Positions 53,497 to 62,225 are shown, numbered from the stretch's first letter. The stretch: 64,000 nucleotides of DNA from Njordibacter sp937773555 (GCF_047730085.1 NZ_CP159830.1:1736001-1800000), one strand, 5' to 3'. A program made the numbers and translations. The notes: generated by a model from the letters alone, not told the origin.

Positions 53497-54173
53497 TAGT
53501 TGGCTAATTTAATGAGCGTGTTGTTAACGTTTAATTCTTGTTTAATTTGTCCACCAGAATAAATAACTTGAACATCTAGGTCAGAAATAGCTGGAAAAAA
53601 CTCAAACAAATTAACATTTATTCCAGTTAAATTATTAAGCTGCTTACATTCTAATTGATACTCTGCAATAAATTCTGCATGTTCCGCTGCAGGGGCTTCT
53701 TCATGTTCTTCATGTTCTTCATGTTCTTCATGTTCTTCATGTTCTTCATGTTCTTCTTCATGACCTTCTTCATGACCTTCTTCATGTTCTTCATGACCTT
53801 CTTCATGTTCTTCATGACCTTCTTCATGTTCTTCATGACCTTCTTCGTGCTTTGTAACCCAGTTCGCAGTTGCTTGAACTGTTTGGCAAGATACGGCTCC
53901 TGCTAGCTGAAAAATAGCATCAAAGTTAGACAAGTTTTTTTTGGCTTGTTTAATTAATAACTGCTGTTGAGCATCTTCAGTTGTGTATTCAAAGCCAACA
54001 ATATTTACTGCTGGTGATTCAAATCTCATATCAACAGTGTTGCTGTCTATTGCAATATTTAAGCTTGCACTGCCGTGTTCGTGCGCATCTAAACCGATAG
54101 CTACAGCATGATAGGATGGCAATGTGAGCATGAGGCTGGTTAAAGCGAAAGTTATGGGTTTGGATGATTTCAC
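53496..54173 (-). CDS. zrgA: ZrgA-like zinc-binding periplasmic protein (DUF2796)
   Basis: 225-residue exported protein. The signal peptide follows the GTG start (KSSKPITFALTSLMLTLPS), and LDAHEHGSASLNIAIDSNTV is the DUF2796 opening. A His/Glu repeat of about 50 residues (HEE and HEEG units, about 15 His) interrupts the domain, and the C-terminus completes it (VQVIYSGGQIKQEL). In Vibrio cholerae ZrgA works with an ABC pair in zinc uptake. The GTG at 54173 with AAGGA upstream is chosen; the longer in-frame lead crosses the Zur-type box. Confidence 0.87.
   Translation of the reverse strand: MKSSKPITFALTSLMLTLPSYHAVAIGLDAHEHGSASLNIAIDSNTVDMRFESPAVNIVGFEYTTEDAQQQLLIKQAKKNLSNFDAIFQLAGAVSCQTVQATANWVTKHEEGHEEHEEGHEEHEEGHEEHEEGHEEGHEEEHEEHEEHEEHEEHEEHEEAPAAEHAEFIAEYQLECKQLNNLTGINVNLFEFFPAISDLDVQVIYSGGQIKQELNVNNTLIKLAN
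53698..53849. repeat. His/Glu codon repeat in zrgA
   Basis: Tandem 9-, 12- and 15-base units based on TTCTTCATG (plus strand), with six units at exact 9-base spacing near 53702-53747. It encodes the metal-binding HEE/HEEG tract. Such arrays expand and contract by slippage. Confidence 0.9.
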
Positions 54174-54189
54174 GGGTATTCCTTTAGAT

Positions 54190-54204
54190 ATGTTATAACA
54201 TAAC
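54190..54204 (-). promoter_or_regulatory. Zur-type box upstream of zrgA
   Basis: On the minus strand GTTATGTTATAACAT, identical over 15 bases to the site at 56025-56039. It resembles Zur boxes of gammaproteobacteria (GTTATA-type symmetric repeats). It ends 16 bases upstream of the zrgA GTG. Confidence 0.8.
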
Positions 54205-54268
54205 CAATGGTAGCATGGAAAATATCCCAAATATACATCACTATGGTTCAAACACCTATAAACGTCGG

Positions 54269-55075
54269 CTAAATATTAACTGGTTTTGATCGGAAAATGT
54301 ATTGAACAAAAGCGGAGATACCAAAAAGCAATGCCACAATACAAACGATGGTTGGACCTGTGGGCGTATCCATAACGAAAGATACTTTTAAGCCAGCCAG
54401 TGAGCCACCACATCCAATAATAGCTGCAATAATTGCCATTATTTCTGGTGTTCTACTAAAAGGTCGAGCCGCAGCTGCCGGTATAATTAGCATTGCAGCA
54501 ATGAGTAGAACACCGACTACTTTAATAGCCACAGCCACAACAATCGCTAATGACAAAGTGAGGATTATTTTCTCTCGCTTGGGTGAAATGCCACTTGCAC
54601 ATGCAAGTTCAGCGTTAACCGTTGACATAAGTAGAGCCGACCAACGCCAACCGATCAGCATGAGAACTAGGGCAGCACCACCCCAAATAACACCAAGGTC
54701 CATTTTGCCAACAGCAAGAATATCACCAAATAAATAGGCCATAAGGTCTATGCGAACACCTGATAAGAAAGACACTGCAACCAATCCAAAAGCAAGTGAA
54801 GAGTGCGACAATACACCGAGAAGCGTATCCATCGCATAACCTCGCTCACTCATAGTAGCAACAGTTATACCCATCAGCAGAGACACTACCAGAACACCCA
54901 CAAATATTGGGATGTAAAAGGTGAGAGACAAAGCAACACCCAAAATAGCCGCATGTGCCGTAGCATCACCAAAAAAAGCCATACGTCGCCAAACAATAAA
55001 GCAGCCAAGCGGTGCAGCTGCAATTGCCACACCAAGGCCAGCTAGGGCGGCACGTAAAATAAAATCGTCAAGCAT
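54269..55075 (-). CDS. znuB: Zinc ABC transporter permease ZnuB
   Basis: 268-residue inner-membrane protein with about eight spans. WRRMAFFGDATAHAAILG near residue 29 is the metal-permease family motif, and IKVVGVLLIAAMLIIPAA is also conserved. The start overlaps the znuC end by one base. Together with ZnuA and ZnuC it forms the high-affinity zinc importer. Confidence 0.93.
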   Translation of the reverse strand: MLDDFILRAALAGLGVAIAAAPLGCFIVWRRMAFFGDATAHAAILGVALSLTFYIPIFVGVLVVSLLMGITVATMSERGYAMDTLLGVLSHSSLAFGLVAVSFLSGVRIDLMAYLFGDILAVGKMDLGVIWGGAALVLMLIGWRWSALLMSTVNAELACASGISPKREKIILTLSLAIVVAVAIKVVGVLLIAAMLIIPAAAARPFSRTPEIMAIIAAIIGCGGSLAGLKVSFVMDTPTGPTIVCIVALLFGISAFVQYIFRSKPVNI

Positions 55076-55800
55076 TAAACAAAGCTCTCTTGTTGTGAGG
55101 TTGCAGGGTCATGGTGGCTGTAGTTAGCAAACATTTGATCATCATCAAGGCCAAACAACAGCCTATATTCAGGCGCCACACTAACAATGTCTGGCGCACC
55201 TTCGCAGCAAATACTGCGGTTAAGACAAATAACGCGATCTGATGTACGCATAACAGTATGGAGTTCATGGCTTATTAGCATAATGGCGCAATTTAGTTCT
55301 TGCCGGACTCTCTCAATTTGTCGGTAAAAGTCTGCCGATCCAGAATGATCAAGCCCTTGTGTAGCCTCATCCAACAACAGCAAATCAGGTTTTTCTATAA
55401 GTGCGCGAGCTAGCAGAACACGCTGAAACTGCCCTCCAGATAACGTACTTAACTGCTGCCTCCCAAGATCAGATAATCCCGCATGCTGCAATGCAGCATC
55501 TATGTCTTGTTGTTTCTGGCGTTTAGGTAAAGACAAGAACCTATGCACTGTCATTGGCATAGTTTCATCAATATTAAGACGTTGTGGCACATAGCCAATA
55601 ATTTGTTTGCTAGCAATTTTCACGCTGCCCAAAGTCGGCACCACAGCGCCAATGAGCGTTCTTAAAAGAGTAGATTTTCCAGAGCCATTGGGGCCTACGA
55701 TAGATAATATCTCTCCTTTGTCTATGTGAATATTAATGTCTTTTAATACCGTGTTGCCTCCAAAGCTCACACCTAGGTTGTTAGTGGTAAGTACTCTCAT
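55075..55800 (-). CDS. znuC: Zinc ABC transporter ATPase ZnuC
   Basis: 241-residue ATPase with Walker A GPNGSGKST, signature LSGGQFQRVLLARAL, Walker B LLLLDEATQGLD and H-loop LISHELHTVM. The C-terminal tail reaches CCEGAPDIV and a His-bearing end (NYSHHDPATS). The ATG at 55800 with GGGAGA upstream is chosen over the in-frame ATG at 55878. Divergent from znuA across 285 bases. No zur gene follows, unlike many znuCB loci. Confidence 0.94.
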   Translation of the reverse strand: MRVLTTNNLGVSFGGNTVLKDINIHIDKGEILSIVGPNGSGKSTLLRTLIGAVVPTLGSVKIASKQIIGYVPQRLNIDETMPMTVHRFLSLPKRQKQQDIDAALQHAGLSDLGRQQLSTLSGGQFQRVLLARALIEKPDLLLLDEATQGLDHSGSADFYRQIERVRQELNCAIMLISHELHTVMRTSDRVICLNRSICCEGAPDIVSVAPEYRLLFGLDDDQMFANYSHHDPATSQQESFV

Positions 55801-56085
55801 GCGTTCTCCCGTCGGCATTAGTTTTAAACATACGGGGATATTTAAAAACTGTCTTTTTAATAATAATAATTGAGTCATTTAGTGTAGGTGCACAAATGCG
55901 TAGCCTTACCTTTTCGTCCTTTTTAAATCCATGGCCTAATGACGCTCAATTTAATTAGTCGCTTTGCATAAGCTAAAGGCAACATTTTTAGCGTTCGCAA
56001 CATAATCTGCTTTTCAAAACATGTGTTATGTTATAACATTGCTTTAGTTCTGAAAACCCCTAGCTCTTAAAAGGTCTACAAAAAC
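55801..56085. other. Divergent promoter region of znuA and znuCB
   Basis: 285 bases between the two divergent start codons. The Zur-type box lies at the znuA side (56025-56039). The znuC side shows no second match; one box could serve both directions. No gene seen. Confidence 0.6.
56025..56039 (+). promoter_or_regulatory. Zur-type box upstream of znuA
   Basis: GTTATGTTATAACAT, 46 bases before the znuA ATG, identical to the zrgA site. Its core TGTTATAACA is a perfect palindrome. Zinc-dependent repression by Zur is inferred from position and shared sequence. Confidence 0.85.
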
Positions 56086-57219
56086 ATGGAAAAATACCAA
56101 AAAATAACGGCCATCGTGTCTCTAGGCATGATGTCACTTGGCGTAAATGCTGCCCCAAATGTAGCGACTGATATCACCCCTGTTCACTCTCTTGTGTCAC
56201 AAGTGATGGCGGGAGTGGGTACGCCAGATTTGCTAATCCAGTCTGGCGCCTCGCCACATAACTATTCACTGAGTCCCTCGGAAGCTGAAGCACTGCAGGA
56301 AGCTGACCTTGTGTTTTGGATAGGTGAAGGCCTAACACCCTGGCTGGAAAGATCCTTAGACAACCTTTCTCCCACTTCAACGAAAATTGAGTTGCTGGAG
56401 GCCCAGGGTACGACAACCTATGCGTTTAGAGAAGGTGCTACTTTCGGCGCTCATGAAGATGAAGATGACGGCCATGAAGACGAAGCTCATGAAGACGAGG
56501 CTCATGAAGACGAGGCTCATGAAGACGAGGCTCATGAAGACGAAGCCCATGAAGACGAAGCTCATGAAGACGAAGCCCATGAAGACGAAGCCCATGAAGA
56601 CGAAGCTCATGAAGACGAAGCTCATGAAGACGAAGCTCATGAAGACGAAGCTCATGAAGACGAAGCTCATGAAGACGAGCATCATCATGACCATAGTGGA
56701 GTTGACCCCCATGCATGGTTAGACCCAGCTAATGGAAAGGTCTGGCTTGATGTAATTGCATCGGCTCTAGCAGAAAAAGATCCTGAAAATGCAAGCCAAT
56801 ATCTTGAAAATGCCGCCATTAGCAAAGCTAAAATTGATACAGCTACCCTTAGTATTGAAAACACTATTGCGCAGCTTCAAGATAAACAATTTATTGTTTT
56901 TCATGATGCTTACCAATATTTTGAAAAACGCTTTGGCATTATGGCAGCAGGATCTATCTCTATTTCAGATGCATCCAAGCCAAGCCCGGGACGTATTGCA
57001 GAGATCAGGCAACTTGTAGAAGATCTAAGCGTAAGCTGTGTGTTTACTGAACCTCAATATAACCCAGGTATTGTTAACGCTGTGTTTGGGGACACAGGTG
57101 TTAACACATCTGGAGTGATCGACCCACTAGGCTCAGGCTTAGTTACAGGCACCAACCTCTACTCTAATTTATTGATCGAGATTGCCAAAGGCCTACAATC
57201 ATGCCTGGGTAAAAAATAG
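56086..57219 (+). CDS. znuA: Zinc ABC transporter substrate-binding protein ZnuA with expanded acidic His loop
   Basis: 377-residue periplasmic zinc chaperone of the importer. Signal peptide ends GVNAAP. Zinc-site motifs are ITPVHSL, SGASPHNYSLSPSEA, GVDPHAWLDPANG and the C-terminal FTEPQYNPG. The metal-rich loop, about 30 residues in E. coli, is expanded to roughly 80 residues (about 122-202) with repeated AHEDE units and a HHHDH end. The loop is thought to capture zinc for the binding site. It is divergent from znuCB. Confidence 0.95.
   Translation: MEKYQKITAIVSLGMMSLGVNAAPNVATDITPVHSLVSQVMAGVGTPDLLIQSGASPHNYSLSPSEAEALQEADLVFWIGEGLTPWLERSLDNLSPTSTKIELLEAQGTTTYAFREGATFGAHEDEDDGHEDEAHEDEAHEDEAHEDEAHEDEAHEDEAHEDEAHEDEAHEDEAHEDEAHEDEAHEDEAHEDEAHEDEHHHDHSGVDPHAWLDPANGKVWLDVIASALAEKDPENASQYLENAAISKAKIDTATLSIENTIAQLQDKQFIVFHDAYQYFEKRFGIMAAGSISISDASKPSPGRIAEIRQLVEDLSVSCVFTEPQYNPGIVNAVFGDTGVNTSGVIDPLGSGLVTGTNLYSNLLIEIAKGLQSCLGKK
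56476..56670 (+). repeat. 13-copy 15-base tandem repeat in znuA
   Basis: Thirteen head-to-tail copies of GAAGACGARGCYCAT, differing only at third codon positions, plus a partial fourteenth. Each encodes EDEAH. The near identity indicates recent expansion by slippage or unequal exchange. Confidence 0.97.
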
Positions 57220-57521
57220 ATATCACCAGTAGATTTAAAACGTGTTTAATGGGTAATTGAGTTAACCAATATTAAGCACACGTGAGGCACATAAAGAGAC
57301 TGCAAGAAGAGCATCAGCAATTACTAAACAGTGAATAAAGTCACCGATTAATCGGCTTACGTACGCGCTAGCGCTTAACGATAGACTGATACAGCAATGA
57401 TTTTATTTGCTTTGCTTAGCTTGCCTCTTTACTGCCTCGCAGCTACTGACTTTTCCTCTAGATTTGGCCTCATGCTGGTATAACATGACCCAACAATCTA
57501 GACTTAATAGCGAGTTAAGTT
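57220..57521. other. Intergenic region between znuA and ectA
   Basis: About 300 bases. Small palindromes such as CCGATTAATCGG (near 57345) and GCGCTAGCGC (near 57366) are present, but there is no U-tract terminator and no gene that I can support. Confidence 0.5.
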
Positions 57522-58015
57522 TTAGCGAATCAAAGGGCCTATTCTGGCTAACCATTCAGAGTTATATTCACTGTTAAAGTGGGTGCTGCTATCAAACAGC
57601 ACAGAGCTAACAATGGGGCAGCAAACTGTTTCGAAAACCTGTTAAATAACGCCCATGAAGCTGTATTACATTGAGTAATTGTAGCCTCTACATGCGTGAT
57701 ATAAACAATGCCCTGCCGCTCTACCAACTGTTTAAGCATTCGGCTCGCAATTCCCATGCCTCGAGCTCTCTCACAAACAGCAACCTGCCAAACAAAGAGG
57801 GTTTCTGATGATCCTGGCTTAACGTAACCACTTATAAACCCAACAGTTTCGTCCTGATCCACAGCAATAATCGAGGTGTCTGAAAAATGGCTGCATTGCA
57901 GTAAATTGCTGTAAATGGAGTTGCTGTCTAATTCGGGAATTTGGTTAATGAGGTGGTGCACTGATGGGCCATCTTGCGAAATAGGTTTGCGTAAAATCAC
58001 ATCTAGTGGCTTCAT
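57522..58015 (-). pseudogene. ectA: ectA (diaminobutyrate acetyltransferase) with a one-base frameshift
   Basis: EctA acetylates L-2,4-diaminobutyrate in ectoine synthesis. Family residues run from VILRKPISQDGPSVHHLIN, LDSNSIYSNLLQCSHF and VGFISGYVKPGS to LFVWQVAVCERARGMGIA and NTASWALFNRF. The frame then goes wrong after FAAP and ends at 57548. In the next frame the correct tail appears (SSVLFDSSTHFNSEYNSEW and LARIGP), ending at 57522. Adding one G to the GGGG at 57615-57618 restores about 164 residues. Start ATG 58015 has AGGA upstream. No ectB or ectC adjoins. Confidence 0.88.
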
Positions 58016-58313
58016 TGTATTCCTAATTAATTGCATTGCTTTTAGCTAGCATTACTAAGTATGTGGGGGTAAATTATTACAGCCTTGCATCTGTGTGAGT
58101 CAACCTAGGTATGTCTTTTGCTTTTGTGAAAGGTTAGGGGCATTTAACTATAGCTAGCATGCCAAAAATCTCGCAGCTGGCTCCATAACTTACCAAATGG
58201 TTATTAAAAGCCAACGTCATTGGGGCTAAATCTTGTTACAAACGTCTTGTTGGTAACTTTGTGCTGGCTACCACAGCCGTATAATTCAGTAGGCTTTATC
58301 GGGTAATTTTTCA

Positions 58314-58793
58314 CTACTCCTTATACTTAGCCGCGGTAATAAACTCACCAAAGGTTTCACACCAAACGACAACCGTGTTGTATGCTGCCAGGTCAATATT
58401 AGGGCTAACCTCTACTATAAAGTTGTCGAAGGTTTTCACCTCACCAATAAGCACCATAGTTCGCTTTAAGCGATTAAACTCTGCTTCTGTTTCCACAAAC
58501 TCTGGGGACAAATAAAGCCTGTAGTCTGGGCCAGGCGCAAGCTTACCCATAAAGGCAATAGCATCTTTGCTAATAGTGACCCTGCCCTCACCCCAGTGAA
58601 ATGTATCACTGCCTTCAAGATCTCTTATAAATACAGCTGAGTAGACAGGCTGAGTAGACGCTGCCTGAATTTCAATGACACTTGGCGCAGGTGGCGCAAT
58701 AAGTATGGGTAACGCATAGATCCCAGCAGCAAAACCGAAAGCCACAGCCAATAGGTGAGTGATTATTAAAATGATAAACGTTTTTTTCTTCAT
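58314..58793 (-). CDS. DM13 domain protein, membrane-anchored
   Basis: 159-residue protein with an N-terminal membrane segment (residues about 6-33) and a DM13 domain (HWGEGRVTI, DYRLYLSPEFVETE, NFIVEVSPNIDLAAYNTVVVWCETFGEFI). DM13 domains are proposed to take part in electron transfer using the conserved Cys, seen here in VVVWCETF. It is a single gene; partner unknown. Confidence 0.85.
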   Translation of the reverse strand: MKKKTFIILIITHLLAVAFGFAAGIYALPILIAPPAPSVIEIQAASTQPVYSAVFIRDLEGSDTFHWGEGRVTISKDAIAFMGKLAPGPDYRLYLSPEFVETEAEFNRLKRTMVLIGEVKTFDNFIVEVSPNIDLAAYNTVVVWCETFGEFITAAKYKE

Positions 58794-58864
58794 TACTTTT
58801 GGTCCTAATGACCTAATTTCTGTTACCCACTATTGGAGTAAATCTGTTTAATAACCAGGCGCTA

Positions 58865-59314
58865 TTACTTATTACCACCCTGTTCACCAAATGCAGGCTT
58901 CAAACTATCAGAAATGTCATCCTGTATTATTTGTATCACGTCCTTCGGTTCGTCATAGACTTTTATAGTGATTTGGTAATTTCCTTTAAACCAATGCTTT
59001 AGATGAAGAGCATGAGTTCCATGATAGCCATCACCAACGTGCTGCTGGAGCTGTTTTTTAACCCCAGTCGTGGAAGATCCGACGTACATGGTATTTGATG
59101 GAGAATTTAGTTTGACACACTTTCTCTCTTTCTTTTTTTTATACTGCGAGAAATCTTGGTAGGCTGCTGTGATGTCTCCTTCTAATTGCTCAATAATATA
59201 AACCGCATGGCTTATATGATCTAACTCAGCTAGATCTTTAAGGACAAACTCTCTGCGTGGAACAGCTAGTTTTGCAGCATTACAATTTTGAATTAACGTA
59301 TCTATGTATCCCAT
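58865..59314 (-). CDS. GIY-YIG nuclease-like protein
   Basis: 149-residue protein with a GIY-YIG-like core: AVYIIE (about 37-42) and MYVGSSTTGVKKQLQQHVG (about 77-95), then HALHLKHW and a C-terminal LKPAFGEQGGN with the Glu and Asn typical of the family. The GIY element has become VYI, and YIG is YVG. The Lys-rich insert near 57-68 is unusual. Single gene; nuclease activity inferred. Confidence 0.72.
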   Translation of the reverse strand: MGYIDTLIQNCNAAKLAVPRREFVLKDLAELDHISHAVYIIEQLEGDITAAYQDFSQYKKKKERKCVKLNSPSNTMYVGSSTTGVKKQLQQHVGDGYHGTHALHLKHWFKGNYQITIKVYDEPKDVIQIIQDDISDSLKPAFGEQGGNK

Positions 59315-59732
59315 TTGGTTCCTTTATCGCTAAAATTTGAATGGCTTATACAGTTTTAACACCTGAAGTTGTGGCCATTTATAGTACTTGGCCGTAAACA
59401 CTGGTTTTATGTAAAACAAAGTAACTAGTGTGATTTAGTTATAGGCTAGAGCACACTAGACTTGTAACGAATGAGTACTCACATAGTAAGGTGATACTTA
59501 AGCCAAGTTCGATTAGACGTTAACAGTGAACCCTGCAAATGTGATCATTTTTGGAACAACGTTGTTATCTTAAACCACGCTATTTTTTGCTTACATTTAA
59601 ACCCAAAAAAAACCTGCAATTGCAGGGTGCAGTGAGTGATGTATGCCATCACCAAGCAATAAATAATGGCGACTTATAGAGGCCAAGCAGGTTTAGCTAG
59701 TGCTCCATCGTTTACTGCGATAATCCCACCTA
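59315..59732. other. Intergenic region with a minus-strand terminator
   Basis: 418 bases containing the terminator at 59605-59626 for the DUF2452 gene and the promoter side of the GIY-YIG gene. No gene recognised. Confidence 0.55.
59605..59626 (-). terminator. Terminator after the DUF2452 gene
   Basis: Palindrome CCTGCAATTGCAGG (59613-59626) gives a hairpin followed on the minus strand by eight U. It lies about 105 bases past the DUF2452 stop. Confidence 0.75.
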
Positions 59733-60119
59733 TTAGTCGGATGATTCTTCCACTTTTTCCCAGGTATTATCGGAAGTAAACTTGAAGCTTCCTTTAAATG
59801 TCATTTGTGGCCATCTATGAGGTTCAATAATACTAAGGAACAACTTCTCATTATTAATATATAAACTATAAACTTTGCCCACAATAGGCAGGAAGCTATA
59901 GGTTGCGGTGTAAACTAGCTGTGTGTCCTCTGCCAGCTTCACAAGTTTAAAGTATTCTTCCTTTAGTTCGTCAAACTTTGTTTCAAAGTAATGTGTCGCT
60001 GTAATGCCACGCTCTTTTTTGTGCTTTAGTACATCTGGAACAGTAAACGCAGGCGCGCCCACATTAGTTGGGTACGGCAGTGTAGCTGCAAAATCTGTTA
60101 CGTTGTCTGGTTTCTTCAT
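59733..60119 (-). CDS. DUF2452 family protein
   Basis: 128-residue cytosolic protein. LPYPTNVGAPAFTVPDVLKHKKERG and the aromatic-rich FLPIVGKVYSLYINNEKLFLSI match the DUF2452 pattern. No known biochemical function. Monocistronic. Confidence 0.78.
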   Translation of the reverse strand: MKKPDNVTDFAATLPYPTNVGAPAFTVPDVLKHKKERGITATHYFETKFDELKEEYFKLVKLAEDTQLVYTATYSFLPIVGKVYSLYINNEKLFLSIIEPHRWPQMTFKGSFKFTSDNTWEKVEESSD

Positions 60120-60286
60120 TAATTTAGCCTAACCGTATAATATTATTGCTATTATAAAATATAAAAAGCCAGATTGCACAACCGAAAAGGGTTTATTTAT
60201 ATAGGTAACGCGTTAAAACGCAGGGGCAAAAAACGCTAATTTCAGAGATTACCTACTCAAAAACATAGCATCTCAACCTATAATAG

Positions 60287-61195
60287 TTACCAACGCCAGG
60301 AATCCTGCTTGAGAAAATCTATGAACTGCTGCTGAATTAAGCTTAAACGCTTATTGCTATTCCAGACCACACCTAAGTTCATAGTAGGTATAGGTTCCTC
60401 AATCTGTTTTGACAAAATTCTTGTGCCATCAAGAGACCAAGGGCGGTAAAGTAAATTAGATAATATAGCGACGCCTCGTTCCCTCGCTATAAACCCACGA
60501 ACTGCCTCTACCGATTGAGTTTTTATTCTAACGTTGGGCTTCAATGCAAACCTCTTCCAAAATTGGTTTGTATTTGCTTCTGCCTCGTCACTATTAAGCA
60601 TAATATAAGATTCCTTTGCTATTTCAGCAAGCGGTACTTTGTCCATTTTCGCAAATCGGTGGCTTTCGGCGCACCAAAGAGTTCTCTCTGACCGAAAAAG
60701 CATCGCCACTTCAAGACCTTCGGAAACCTTAATATTTGAGGTTATCATAAACGCAATATCTATTTCTTCAGCGCGTAACTGCCTCTCCAAATCATCCCTA
60801 GAATTTTCTACAATGTTAACCTGAACCTTTGGGTATATTTTTTCAAATTGTCCCAAAGGAATAGGCAAAAAATAGCCCACCACAGAGACGGAAGCTCCCA
60901 AAATAAATCGCCCTTCAATATTTTTCTTTTGATTCTGAAATACGAAAATCGAATCATCCACCATATTTAAAATTCTATGAGCACTGTCTAAAAAACGGTA
61001 CCCATCATAGGTTAAAGACACCCCTGACCTATGCCTCTCAAAAAGAGTAGTGCCAAGTATGCCTTCCAGACTTTTGATAGCGTCGGCAACTGCAGACGGG
61101 CTCATATGGACTTTTTCTGCTGCTAATTGAATTTTTTTAGTTTCTGCAGCAGCAATAAAATAACGTAAATGACGAAGATTAAGCGAACTATTCAT
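60287..61195 (-). CDS. LysR-family regulator divergent from creatininase
   Basis: 302-residue regulator. N-terminal winged helix (LRHLRYFIAAAETKKIQLAA, SPSAVADAIKSLEGILGTTL) and a periplasmic-binding-type effector domain. The ATG at 61195 with GAGG upstream is chosen over longer in-frame starts. The 172-base gap to the divergent creatininase gene should contain its operator, and it probably controls that operon in response to a substrate. Confidence 0.9.
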   Translation of the reverse strand: MNSSLNLRHLRYFIAAAETKKIQLAAEKVHMSPSAVADAIKSLEGILGTTLFERHRSGVSLTYDGYRFLDSAHRILNMVDDSIFVFQNQKKNIEGRFILGASVSVVGYFLPIPLGQFEKIYPKVQVNIVENSRDDLERQLRAEEIDIAFMITSNIKVSEGLEVAMLFRSERTLWCAESHRFAKMDKVPLAEIAKESYIMLNSDEAEANTNQFWKRFALKPNVRIKTQSVEAVRGFIARERGVAILSNLLYRPWSLDGTRILSKQIEEPIPTMNLGVVWNSNKRLSLIQQQFIDFLKQDSWRW

Positions 61196-61367
61196 GGGAA
61201 CCCTCTTACGTATAAACGTATACATTCCAATAACTAACAACAAAAATACAGTTGAATAACATTAGATCACAGAAAAACCGTGGCCTATGAATCAAAAATA
61301 CCATTTTATTAACAGCGTTTCTATGATTTAGAATAATTTATTAGAAAAACAAAAGTAGGATAAAAAT

Positions 61368-62225
61368 ATGGTTTCTATGGCAGAGCTTGATTGGGTCACT
61401 TATCAAAAAACAGTATCTAAAGGTAAAGCAATAATCTTTTTACCTATTGGCGCGCTTGAGCAACATGGCCCTCACATGTCTATGAACCCTGATGTTCTTA
61501 TCCCAACAGCTATTTCTGAAGCAGTAGCCAGACGACTTAATAATGCCATGGTGGCCCCACCCATTGCTTATGGATACAAGTCACAACAGCAGTCTGGTGG
61601 CGGCAATCATATGTCAGGAACCACCAGTTTAGATGGTGAAACGCTGATGTATACAGTTAGAGACATTATTAAGGAGCTAGCACGACATGGCAGCCGAAAG
61701 ATTGTGATGATGAATGGTCATTATGAAAATTCGATGTTTATTGTTGAAGGCATCGATCTTGCTATTCGAGAATTACGCTGGGATGGGATTACTGATATGA
61801 ATGTGATGATTCTATCTTATTGGGATTTTGTTGAAGATCCCACAATAGAACTCCTTTATCCCGATGGCTTTACTGGTTGGGATTTGGAACACGGTGGTGT
61901 TTTAGAAACATCTTTAATGTTGCACCTCTATCCCCATTTGGTTGATATCAACAAAATTGTTGACCACCCTCCCGCTAAATTTCCTCCATATGACATGTTC
62001 CCTGTAAATCCTGAGTTAACGCCTCCTTCTGGTACTTTATCGTCTGCCAAAAATGCCAGTAAAGAAAAAGGAGAAATATTAATGAAGGTTTGTGTTGAAG
62101 GTATTTCACTTTCAGTTAAGAACGTATTCGAAGTTGATTATCTTAAGTCTGTTACCAAAAAAAACAGCTTAACAATTCCTATTTACGTTCCCCCTAAAAA
62201 CCAGAGAAAGGAAGTAGAATTATGA
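61368..62225 (+). CDS. crnA: Creatininase (creatinine amidohydrolase)
   Basis: 285-residue metal enzyme that interconverts creatinine and creatine. Metal ligands seen are E31 and H33 (GALEQHGPH), D42 (MNPDVL), H118 and E120 (MNGHYENSM), at the spacing of the Pseudomonas putida enzyme. YGYKSQQQSGGGNHMSGTTS, VMILSYWDFVEDP and GWDLEHGG are also shared. It overlaps the binding-protein gene by four bases. Creatinine is the likely substrate, although some family members act on other cyclic amides. Confidence 0.9.
   Translation: MVSMAELDWVTYQKTVSKGKAIIFLPIGALEQHGPHMSMNPDVLIPTAISEAVARRLNNAMVAPPIAYGYKSQQQSGGGNHMSGTTSLDGETLMYTVRDIIKELARHGSRKIVMMNGHYENSMFIVEGIDLAIRELRWDGITDMNVMILSYWDFVEDPTIELLYPDGFTGWDLEHGGVLETSLMLHLYPHLVDINKIVDHPPAKFPPYDMFPVNPELTPPSGTLSSAKNASKEKGEILMKVCVEGISLSVKNVFEVDYLKSVTKKNSLTIPIYVPPKNQRKEVEL

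Noticed and set aside
53651..53906. Met/Lys/Asn- or Phe/Met-rich frames in the zrgA repeat
   Set aside because: Same cause: the His/Glu codon repeat read out of frame.
54348..54737. Plus-strand open frame within znuB
   Set aside because: Antisense to a clear permease gene; no start signal or family match.
56476..56670. Regular 15-base repeats considered as a CRISPR array
   Set aside because: There are no spacers; the units are directly adjacent and in frame with znuA. No cas genes are nearby.
56387..56722. Other-frame open reading in the znuA repeat (Met-Lys or Leu-His rich products on both strands)
   Set aside because: These are products of the 15-base tandem repeat read in other frames. 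They have no ribosome-binding site and no non-repeat conserved sequence.
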